Source: Cyanosarcina radialis HA8281-LM2 (lineage in GTDB: Bacteria > Cyanobacteriota > Cyanobacteriia > Cyanobacteriales > CCAP-1448). From it: a DNA stretch of 64,000 nucleotides. Each line of letters begins with the position of its first letter. Within the stretch, counting starts at the first letter, position 1. Positions 50,491-57,978 of this stretch are shown piece after piece. Under the pieces are notes generated by a model. The model searched no databases and was not told the DNA's origin. It was given only the letters and a program-made list of their open reading frames with translations. The DNA lies in NCBI GenBank assembly GCA_019359615.1, contig JAHHHA010000006.1, positions 186,001 to 250,000 of the forward strand, written 5' to 3'. The position numbers were made by a program, and so were the translations under genes.

Positions 50491-51378
50491 ATGAATCATT
50501 ATTGGCTGACGGTGCTAATTTCTTTGGGATTGCACGGACTAATACTCGCGATTCCCATGCCATCTGAAGGTGAAAAACCCGAAAAACCTGAAACTCCAGA
50601 AAAGAAAACAGAAAAACCGAAAACGGTTAAACTCTCGCAGTTGCTAGCTAGTTCTTCTCCACCTCCGGCTAAGCCATCTACGCCGCCTGCACCCAAACCA
50701 ATTAGGCGATCGATTCCTACTTTACCTAATTCCCCGCCTACTATCTTCATCCCTCCACCAACACCAAAGCCAACACCAATCCCAACTCCTATTCCAAAAG
50801 CAATTCCCACTCCCACGCCAACACCAATACCAACACCGATCCCCACTCCGACTGTACCGCCAGCCTCGTCTTCAGTACCAACTCCAACGCCAATACCTAC
50901 TCCAACACCAATTCCCACTCCAACACCAATACCTACACCAACCCCACCTCCTACAACAACTCCAACGCCGTCTCCCAGCGTTAATAATGCGGCAGCCCAG
51001 AATATGTTTGCCAACGTTCAAGGGGTGGAAGATGAATTAGTAGATGGCAATTTGTTCGAGCAGCCAGAAGCATTTTTTACTCAGGAAAGCGTAGTTAAAA
51101 TCGACGATCCCGACAGTCAACCGATTAGGCTACCAGGAATTGTGAAAATGGTATGGATCGAACGAAAAAGTCCAGATGAAGTATACGCCGATAGTATCGA
51201 GCCAGGGGTTAAAAGTGACGGGATAGAAATCGCTAATAAAGGACAATATGGTGGCGGAAATCTATATGAGTTGACGAAAGCAGGGCAAACAATTAGTTAT
51301 GTTAATTTAGTTAAAACTGCGGGACTAAGTAAAGGAACTATTATTGTCACCTGGCAACGCGATCCCAATCAGAGGTGA
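50491..51378 (+). CDS. TonB-like proline-rich energy-transducer protein
   Basis: 295 residues: one N-terminal membrane helix with a TonB-type His (LTVLISLGLHGLILAIP), a Lys/Glu then Pro-rich spacer including many PTPIPT units (about 80-160), and a globular C-terminus (about 170-295: QPIRLPGIVKMVWIERKSPD) that is not a classical TonB_C sequence. It should span the periplasm and pass ExbB/ExbD energy to an outer-membrane transporter. It starts 5 bp after pstB and ends 95 bp from convergent exbD, so it links the Pst operon to the TonB machinery. Confidence 0.75.
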   Translation: MNHYWLTVLISLGLHGLILAIPMPSEGEKPEKPETPEKKTEKPKTVKLSQLLASSSPPPAKPSTPPAPKPIRRSIPTLPNSPPTIFIPPPTPKPTPIPTPIPKAIPTPTPTPIPTPIPTPTVPPASSSVPTPTPIPTPTPIPTPTPIPTPTPPPTTTPTPSPSVNNAAAQNMFANVQGVEDELVDGNLFEQPEAFFTQESVVKIDDPDSQPIRLPGIVKMVWIERKSPDEVYADSIEPGVKSDGIEIANKGQYGGGNLYELTKAGQTISYVNLVKTAGLSKGTIIVTWQRDPNQR

Positions 51379-51428
51379 GAAGGTGAGAGGGCGAGTTTAA
51401 ATTCTGACTCCTAAACTTCTAAACTTCT

Positions 51429-51459
51429 GTTGGCGCAGCCTGCGCTCGGCGCATACTCC
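51429..51459. repeat. 31-bp dispersed repeat, copy 2
   Basis: Identical to 4921-4951; lies between the convergent tonB-like and exbD genes. Confidence 0.85.
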
Positions 51460-51472
51460 TGAACTCCTGAGT

Positions 51473-51895
51473 TCATTTTTGGTCGATCGCTAAAGAAACG
51501 CGATCGCCTCCAATTTCTTTCATCTCTCCTAAAATTTCAATCACTTTTTCGTAAGACAATTTGCGATCGGCTTTTAAGATTACTGCTCCCTCTGGCTTGG
51601 CAGTTAAATATAATTGAATTTCTTGAGCCATTTTTTCTTTAGTTACTCTCTGGTTCAAAATTAGGATTTCGCCATCTTTGTTGATGCCAATAAATAATGG
51701 ATCTGGCACGTTTTCTTTGGTAGCTCCTGCTGCCGATTGCGTGGGGGGTAATTCAATATCTAAGCTTCCTTGCTGATTGGTTAGAGTCATAGAAACTATG
51801 ATAAAAAATGTCAGTACCGTCATCAGCACGTCCATCAACGGTACTAGATTTAATTCCGTAATGTGCGAGTCCTTATATTTATTCTTAAACCGCAT
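51473..51895 (-). CDS. exbD: ExbD/TolR-family protein
   Basis: 140 residues. The single membrane helix LNLVPLMDVLMTVLTFFIIV carries the proton-linked Asp typical of ExbD, followed by a periplasmic domain ending DRVSLAIDQ. Lies 12 bp downstream of exbB. Works with ExbB to energise the TonB-like protein encoded convergently. Confidence 0.93.
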   Translation of the reverse strand: MRFKNKYKDSHITELNLVPLMDVLMTVLTFFIIVSMTLTNQQGSLDIELPPTQSAAGATKENVPDPLFIGINKDGEILILNQRVTKEKMAQEIQLYLTAKPEGAVILKADRKLSYEKVIEILGEMKEIGGDRVSLAIDQK

Positions 51896-51907
51896 AAGGT
51901 TCTTGAG

Positions 51908-52609
51908 TTATTTCTCACTGCTTATTGGTAAGCGATCGCTAATATTTGGTAGCCAATCGTTGTTATCTGCTAACTGGTTTGGCTCGTACCAGATTTTGCG
52001 ATAAATTAGTTCTAGTTCGGTGCCGACTTCTGAAAAGTAGTCTATTTGTCGAGCTTGTAATGTGACCATAATTCGGAAAATTACTAGGGCAACAATCGCT
52101 ACAATCATTCCGCCTGCTGTAGTAATTAAAGCCTCACCAATACCGGCCGCTGCCTTAGTAGTATCGGCCGTCGTGCCGCTACCACCAATTTTCAGGTTGT
52201 CAAAGGTGATAATCAGTCCGGTTACTGTTCCCAGCAATCCTAATAATGGAGCAAGAGCGACCACAGATTCTAGGAGTTTGTCGCCTTTTCGCATTTGAAT
52301 AAATTCTTTATCTCCTGCTGCCTCCATTGCCAGACGAAAGGTTTCAGGAGTCGGCTTTTTTAGCTTTAAGGGAGCTAACAAAAATCGCCCGATTGCTAAA
52401 TGTTCTGCTCGTTCGGCGATCGCAGCGGCTTTTTCTAGATCCCGATTGGCTGCCTGTAAGACATCACGAACGATTCGATGCTCTTGACTTAATAGCTGGA
52501 ACCAAAATATTCCTCTTTCTAAACCACAGGCAATGGTACTGACTGACAGCGCCAGCATCGGCCACATGACCGGGCCACCTTGAACCACTAAATCGTAGAA
52601 ACGAGACAT
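51908..52609 (-). CDS. exbB: ExbB/MotA/TolQ-family proton channel protein
   Basis: 233 residues, three membrane helices: VMWPMLALSVSTIACGLERG, LLESVVALAPLLGLLGTVTG and ALITTAGGMIVAIVALVIF. The VALAPLLGLLGTVTGLI motif is diagnostic. First gene of an exbB-exbD operon read towards the tonB-like gene. Confidence 0.93.
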   Translation of the reverse strand: MSRFYDLVVQGGPVMWPMLALSVSTIACGLERGIFWFQLLSQEHRIVRDVLQAANRDLEKAAAIAERAEHLAIGRFLLAPLKLKKPTPETFRLAMEAAGDKEFIQMRKGDKLLESVVALAPLLGLLGTVTGLIITFDNLKIGGSGTTADTTKAAAGIGEALITTAGGMIVAIVALVIFRIMVTLQARQIDYFSEVGTELELIYRKIWYEPNQLADNNDWLPNISDRLPISSEK

Positions 52610-53110
52610 TAGACCTCTTGCTAAATAAAAATTTCAGGATGTCAGTTTGCGGAAAAACTACAATATTTCATAACCTGCATGGTTTCCAGTAGACATATAG
52701 CATTGCTCAGTCTCTACATCTATCTGCTTATTCTCTAAGTTTTTAAGTCGATGTTATTTCTTCACTCTAATTAGAATATCTAAAATGTTTACGATTCTTA
52801 GTTAAGAATGACTTAATAAAACATTGTTTTCAGATTAAAATCACGATTGAATTGTTTTAAATTTGGTATTAAATATCAAGAATTATGATTATTTTTTAAG
52901 AATAAAATCTGAAATCTGAATTGGTACAAGCCTTGCCCTAAGTCAACGAAAAAGAAATTAAGTTTTTCGGACTAATTTCCACTTAAGCCGATCGCATCAG
53001 CAAATTGCTTGGACTCGATCGCATTTGGTTTTAACGGGCTACTTCGCCTATGCTGAAGTTGGGTAAGTTCTACATGGGACTTCTCTCCCCTCTTCCCCTC
53101 TCTTCCCAAC
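52610..53110. other. 501-bp AT-rich intergenic region, divergent promoters of exbBD and the DUF445 gene
   Basis: No ORF of interest. The stretch 52740-52920 is strongly AT-rich, with AATTATGATTATTTTTT and other A/T runs that would suit promoters and possibly a Fur-like site, as expected for TonB-system genes. No exact Fur box could be identified by eye. Confidence 0.4.
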
Positions 53111-54340
53111 TTGGCTCTCCCTCAAATCTGGCTATACATCAGTCCTCCCGTCTTGGGAGCGGTTATTGGCTATTTCACCAACGATATAGCCATCAAAATG
53201 CTGTTTCGTCCCTATCGCCCCCTTTATCTGGGCAAACGCCAACTTCCCTTTACCCCTGGCTTGATTCCTCGCAACCAGGAGCGCCTGGCGAAAAGGGTTT
53301 CCGATACGATCATGGGTTCCTTGCTCACCCCCGAAGAGCTACAGAACCTAGCGCGGCGCTTGCTAGAGATCGATCGCGTTCAAGGAGCAATTCTCTGGCT
53401 GCTGCGGCTGGCTTTAGAGCAAATCCAAGCCGATAAAGAACAAAAAACGGCTAAGATCCTCGCCAATATTCTCCGAGACTTCTTGAGCCAATCTCTAGGG
53501 CGCTTGCTGCAAGTTTTAGCCCGCCGCGAAGACTTCTTAGAAGTGCAACTCAACCAAATTTTCGATCGAGTTTTACTAGAATTCCAATTGAGCGAAGAGC
53601 AAGCCAAAAATCTGGCTGAATGGATTTTACAGGTATTGTTGCCTCCTAACGTCGTCCGTCAGACGATCGCCGACTTCCTGACAGATCGCAACATTCAAAC
53701 GATCGATGAAAGCTTTCGAGAAAAAGCCAGCGGGACTTATTGGGTAGTAGCCAATTTCCTGGGTTTGCGTAACGCCCTGACGCGCTTGCGGACGTTTTGC
53801 CTTGATGAGAGGGAAGCCGCCGATCGGACTATAGCAGATTTGATGTTAGAACTAGGGCTGCAAGAGCGCTTGCAAGAATGGCTGCAAAACCTGTCGCTGC
53901 AAAACTTGCCAGTATCTACCGTGCGGCAATTGCGCAAAACCATGCGCGACACAGTACGCAACTACGTTCGAGAACGAGGAACCGAATTATTAGAGACGCT
54001 CAGCGACTCTGTAGACTGGGAGAACCTAGCCCAGTTAATCGTCAGTCGGTTGCGCAATTCTGTAGCTGTTACGAGTTCGTTAGAAACCATCAGTCAGGAA
54101 TTAGCTTTGGTGCTAGATCGCTACCTAGAGCGCGATTTAGAAAAAATCGTCGCCCAGGCGATCCCGATTCTCTCGATCGATCGAGTAATTATCGATCGCG
54201 TCAAAGCCACCTCCCCAGAAAATCTCGAAGCTGGCATTCAGGGAATTGTCAAGAGCGAACTGCAAGCAATTGTCAACTTAGGGGGAATACTAGGCTTTGT
54301 AGTGGGTTTGTGCCAAACGGGGGTACTTTTATTACAGTAG
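53111..54340 (+). CDS. DUF445 (UPF0754) membrane-anchored protein
   Basis: 409 residues from TTG at 53111, which gives [20 protein letters not shown] followed by [14 protein letters not shown], the family signature. Two hydrophobic ends (7-25 and [16 protein letters not shown]) enclose a long helical, charged middle (about 60-380). Function unknown; found across bacteria. A longer frame to 53050 in another phase is spurious. Confidence 0.9.
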   Translation: MALPQIWLYISPPVLGAVIGYFTNDIAIKMLFRPYRPLYLGKRQLPFTPGLIPRNQERLAKRVSDTIMGSLLTPEELQNLARRLLEIDRVQGAILWLLRLALEQIQADKEQKTAKILANILRDFLSQSLGRLLQVLARREDFLEVQLNQIFDRVLLEFQLSEEQAKNLAEWILQVLLPPNVVRQTIADFLTDRNIQTIDESFREKASGTYWVVANFLGLRNALTRLRTFCLDEREAADRTIADLMLELGLQERLQEWLQNLSLQNLPVSTVRQLRKTMRDTVRNYVRERGTELLETLSDSVDWENLAQLIVSRLRNSVAVTSSLETISQELALVLDRYLERDLEKIVAQAIPILSIDRVIIDRVKATSPENLEAGIQGIVKSELQAIVNLGGILGFVVGLCQTGVLLLQ

Positions 54341-54548
54341 GCGATCGAGGTTCTGCGATCGTTTGCAGATTTCCCAACAACAGTGGAATCATCTGCCAAC
54401 CTTAGCTATGGTAGTTAAGGAGACGAGAGTGGAGAGAGCGAAGAGGGCGAGAGGGCGAAGAGAGTGAAGAGGGAGACAAGAGAGACAAAAGAAGCCATTC
54501 TAAACTTCTACACTTCTTACTTCTTAAAATTCTGAACTTCTGAACTCC

Positions 54549-54576
54549 TTCAAGCTGAGCGTAGCCGAAGCTTGAA
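54549..54576. repeat. Inverted repeat TTCAAGCT...AGCTTGAA
   Basis: 8-bp arms around GAGCGTAGCCGA. Lies in the 281-bp spacer 54341-54621, which is otherwise purine-rich simple repeat (GAGAGCGAAGAGGGC-type) and repeated CTTCTGAACTTC units, with no gene. Confidence 0.7.
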
Positions 54577-54621
54577 CTTCTGAACTTCTATTTAATTAGC
54601 GGATTTAATAGAGTATGAAAA

Positions 54622-55401
54622 ATGGAATATTCATTAGTATTACAACAAGTAGTTAATAACCTAGAAAGGCACGAACAAACAACTCGAATCAGAAAAATGC
54701 TGATTTGTGCTTGCAAAGGTGTTTGGGAAAACGATCCAAACAAGCTTAATAGTTTTCCAGTAGCCTCATTATTGAAAGAATTAAAAAGAAAAAATCCTAC
54801 GCCAGAAGAACTAAAAATATCGTTATATAAAATCCTTAATCGAATTAATAAACAGGGGGAATATTTAGTGGTTGCCAAAACAATTTTTGGCGGCATGAAG
54901 CAACTATACGATTTAGATCGAGAACTGACTCAGCCAAAACTGTTAGAGAGCGAACCGAGTTCATCGTCTTCACCTAATCGTCTTTATCCTTATCCTAAGC
55001 CTAGTTTACCTGTTGCTCCAAGCCATAAAAAAAGAATCGATCGCGTATACGATCCGTTCGGCGTGCGCATGGAAATGATGACTTACACTAACCCCTTAAG
55101 AGCTAAAATAATTATTTTTTCTACTATATATAGACCATTTAATTTTAGCAATCAAGACTGGTTGAATTTAAAATTACACGAGCTTGACGATTTAACTCAA
55201 GCATTGATAAATAATTACGAATCTTTGTCTGAAACCGAGCAGAAGTTGAAAGAAGCCGCTCAATGTATTGACGATCCAGAAGAGAACACTCAAACAATAA
55301 ATGCCATCTTGCAAACGATCAAACCTTGTTATCAACATTTAGATGAAACTATAATCGCAGAACCAGATCTAGACCAAACGATCGTAATGGACGAAGATTA
55401 A
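54622..55401 (+). CDS. Hypothetical protein
   Basis: 259 residues, soluble, family not recognised. An N-terminal helical part (LVLQQVVNNLERHEQTTRIR, LLKELKRKNPTPEELKISLY) is followed by a Ser/Pro-rich linker (about 112-140) and a second mixed domain (NPLRAKIIIFSTIYRPFNFS, LDDLTQALINNYESLSETEQ), ending acidic (DLDQTIVMDED). No signal peptide. Alone between spacers; the layout resembles a two-domain regulatory or adaptor protein. Confidence 0.6.
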   Translation: MEYSLVLQQVVNNLERHEQTTRIRKMLICACKGVWENDPNKLNSFPVASLLKELKRKNPTPEELKISLYKILNRINKQGEYLVVAKTIFGGMKQLYDLDRELTQPKLLESEPSSSSSPNRLYPYPKPSLPVAPSHKKRIDRVYDPFGVRMEMMTYTNPLRAKIIIFSTIYRPFNFSNQDWLNLKLHELDDLTQALINNYESLSETEQKLKEAAQCIDDPEENTQTINAILQTIKPCYQHLDETIIAEPDLDQTIVMDED

Positions 55402-55491
55402 TAGGAATATTAAAACCGAACAACTATAGAAACGCGAGATCTCGCGTCTCTAAGTCCTGTATTCTGGTTAAAGGTAGGTAAGCTTGAATTT

Positions 55492-56484
55492 ATGGATGCT
55501 AAGGAACTGATCGATCGCTATAGGTCTGGCCAAAGAGATTTTAGTAATGCTAATCTCTGCGGACTCAACCTTTATGGTGCAGATCTGATGGGGATCGATC
55601 TAACTCAAGCGAATCTGCACGGAACCACCATGATTTTTGCCTACCTAAATCGGGCAAAGCTTTATAAAGCTAACTTAATTGTCACCAAGCTCAGCGGTGC
55701 CTATTTGAGTCAAGCAGATTTGCGGGGAGTCAAGCTGCGGGATGCAGATTTACACGGTGCGGTACTCCAAGGCGCAGATTTGAGAGGTGCCGACTTGACT
55801 TTAGTTAACTTGATGGATGCTAATTTGATGGATGCCGACTTGCGCGGTACCAATCTCAGCGGGGCCAACTTAACAGGTGCTTGTATGCGCGGTGCGAACT
55901 TGCGGGAAGAGAAGAGAGTTTACAGTTCTAGCCTGCGGGGTGCCAAACTGCGTAAAGTCGATCTGCGAGGAGCTAATCTAGCTGGCGCAGATTTATCTAG
56001 AGCCGATCTGAGCGGTGCTTTCCTCACCGATGTCAACCTGAGAGGCGCAAACTTAAATGGTGCATACCTCACTGATGCCAATCTTAGAGGGGCATACATG
56101 AGCGATGCCAATATGAATGAAGTCAGTTTGAGTGGCGCTAACCTGACTAATGCCAGATTAGAGCGGGCCTTGCTTATGAGTGCTGATATGACAGATGTTA
56201 ATATGCGGGCGGCGATCTTACCCGATGCTAATTTGAGTATGGCTAGTTTGAGTAGGGCTAAGTTGAGCGGCGCGAGACTCAATCGGGCTAACCTCAGTCG
56301 AGCCAATCTTAGCGAAGCCGATTTGAGTCATGCCGACTTAGTGGATGCTTACCTCGCTAAAGCCGATCTAGCCGACGCTAATTTAAATAATGCCAACCTG
56401 ATCAGAGCCGAACTCAGTACCGCCAATTTAATTGGGGCTGAGTTTAGCGGTGCAACGATGCCAGATGGCAAAATCAACGACTGA
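55492..56484 (+). CDS. Pentapeptide-repeat protein
   Basis: 330 residues, almost all A(D/N)LxX repeats from about residue 18 to 325 (ADLRGVKLRDADLHGAVLQG, ANLSRANLSEADLSHADLVD), forming a right-handed quadrilateral beta helix of about 60 pentapeptides. One break near residues 135-145 (REEKRVYSS) would bulge the helix. Such proteins are abundant in cyanobacteria; some mimic DNA, most have unknown role. Confidence 0.95.
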   Translation: MDAKELIDRYRSGQRDFSNANLCGLNLYGADLMGIDLTQANLHGTTMIFAYLNRAKLYKANLIVTKLSGAYLSQADLRGVKLRDADLHGAVLQGADLRGADLTLVNLMDANLMDADLRGTNLSGANLTGACMRGANLREEKRVYSSSLRGAKLRKVDLRGANLAGADLSRADLSGAFLTDVNLRGANLNGAYLTDANLRGAYMSDANMNEVSLSGANLTNARLERALLMSADMTDVNMRAAILPDANLSMASLSRAKLSGARLNRANLSRANLSEADLSHADLVDAYLAKADLADANLNNANLIRAELSTANLIGAEFSGATMPDGKIND

Positions 56485-56589
56485 GCCTCGTTGCGAGAGG
56501 GAGAGAGAGAGGGAGAGAGGGAGAGAAAAAACACGCCCACAAGTCTTCATGCCCTATACCCCTAATGAAGATTGAGCCTCTAGTTTGAC

Positions 56590-56620
56590 GTAGGTTGGGT
56601 TTCGCAAGCTCAACCCAACC
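56590..56620. repeat. Inverted repeat GTAGGTTGGGTT...AACCCAACC
   Basis: 10-bp arms GGTTGGGTTT / TCAACCCAACC around CGCAAGC. Same family as 40701-40753 and 57604-57634. Spacer 56485-56727 also has a GAGAGAGGGAGAG simple repeat. Confidence 0.8.
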
Positions 56621-56727
56621 AGGATTCGATCGCCGTCACCAACGATCGAATCCTGGGAAAAACAGCAGGGATGCCCTAGGGAATAGTTAACAGAAACTAC
56701 ACTAAAGGGTTATCGGCATATTCGTCT

Positions 56728-57036
56728 TTAGGGGATTGCTGTTCTAACAGTGACTCGGTCATGGTTGACTACAATGGCATCTGCCCTGCGATTCCCAGTG
56801 ACATCAGCGAAGAATGTTCCCTTTGAACCAAAGTAGGGGTTCTGCGTCCAGGACTGATTGCCACCGAATTTGTTGGCACTAGTTGATTGTGCCATAGCTG
56901 GTGAAATTGCCAGAGGCACAATGGGTGAGGCCACTAGGGGGAAGCTTGCCAAAACTAGCATCTTGCGGATCGTATAAGTTTTCCTTTTTTGGGTGTAAGT
57001 GTGTGAGATTGATTGAATCTTGATAGAAATTGACAT
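56728..57036 (-). CDS. Short secreted VCBS/FG-GAP-like protein, possibly truncated
   Basis: 102 residues from the ATG ending at 57036 (GGAG 7 bp before it). A signal peptide near MLVLASFPLVASPIVPLAIS with cleavage after AMAQ is preceded by a 25-residue basic leader. The mature part, SWTQNPYFGSKGTFFADVTG followed by NRRADAIVVNHDRVTVR, is a single VCBS/FG-GAP-type repeat. Family members I know have several such repeats; here the frame ends after one (TAIP), so a frameshift or deletion probably removed the rest. Confidence 0.6.
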   Translation of the reverse strand: MSISIKIQSISHTYTQKRKTYTIRKMLVLASFPLVASPIVPLAISPAMAQSTSANKFGGNQSWTQNPYFGSKGTFFADVTGNRRADAIVVNHDRVTVRTAIP

Positions 57037-57399
57037 GGTTTTCTCCTTTGTTTTTAGGTGTAAATTTAGGTCAGGAATTACACATTTAAATAGTGCTGAT
57101 AACAACTAATTGCGTAAGTTCTGATAGTATCTAAAGTATTCGCAGGAACATCCCCGAAGCCAACATTAGTCTGCCCAGGCTGAAAGTCCCTGAACATATG
57201 GCGTAGCGACTTCGGGGAAGTAGTTTAACTTCGGGGATTCCCCGAACTTGTTGCGGAAACAGCAACCGCCAGGGTGAAGAGTAATAACTGAAGTTGCTAG
57301 TTATGAGCTTATGCCTTTTAGATCGGGAGCATCCACTTTGGGAAGATATACGGATTTGAGGAGAAGATAAGAGAGACAAAAAAGTGTGGAGTGGCAACG

Positions 57400-57654
57400 A
57401 TGAACCAAGAGCGACAAGAACGGCTCAAAGCCTGCATACAAGAATTGGCGACCTTGTTATATGAAGAAGCCGACCAGAGTAAGCTGACCGACCTCGAAGG
57501 CATAGAAAAAACAGTACGGAGTCAAATCTTAGAACACGTCAGCCCAGAAATCGCCTTTTTTTATCAAACAAACAACTGGAACCCAAGTGCGATCGCAGAT
57601 CTTGTAGGTTGGGTTGAACGGAGTGAAACCCAACAGCAACCAAAGAATTCATAG
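57400..57654 (+). pseudogene. N-terminal fragment of an ISKra4-type transposase
   Basis: MNQERQERLKACIQELATLL followed by LTDLEGIEKTVRSQILEHVSPEIAFF is the conserved opening of ISKra4-family transposases, whose full length is several hundred residues. After about 52 residues the frame runs into the dispersed repeat at 57604-57634 and stops. No catalytic part remains. Confidence 0.75.
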
Positions 57655-57680
57655 ACGAAATAATTATATTTATCGACCCC

Positions 57681-57952
57681 TTGAAATATCGCTGCGATCG
57701 AGTTGAAGGAGGCACGTACACCACAAACATTTTCCCAATAAATCGAGAATTAGCAAAGGGAAACAAGCTATTTGGCAACGGCGATTTTGGGAACATGAAA
57801 TTAAAGACGAGAGCGATTTCACCAAACACGTCGAATACATCCATTTCAATCCAGTCCATCACAAATTAGTTGCAGCGCCCAAAGATTGGGAATATTCCAG
57901 CTTTTTGCGGCACGTGCGTCGAGGTTTGTATCCGCTCGATTGGGGTGTTTAA
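57681..57952 (+). pseudogene. REP-associated tyrosine transposase (RAYT) remnant
   Basis: First piece YRCDRVEGGTYTTNIF is the N-terminus; a second piece in another frame (about 57731-57952) reads ISKGKQAIWQRRFWEHEI, DESDFTKHVEYIHFNPVHHK, then PKDWEYSSFLRHV and LYPLDWGV. These are the two ends of a RAYT; the HUH catalytic middle is deleted. Confidence 0.85.
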
Positions 57953-57978
57953 GCGATCGCTATTTGGAAAAGTTGGTA

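Noticed and set aside
50499-51014. 171-codon glycine/valine-rich frame on the minus strand
   Set aside because: It is the antisense of the Pro-Thr repeat region of the tonB-like gene; composition is dictated by that repeat.
55920-56306. 128-codon Leu/Ala/Arg-rich minus-strand frame
   Set aside because: Shadow of the pentapeptide repeats on the other strand.
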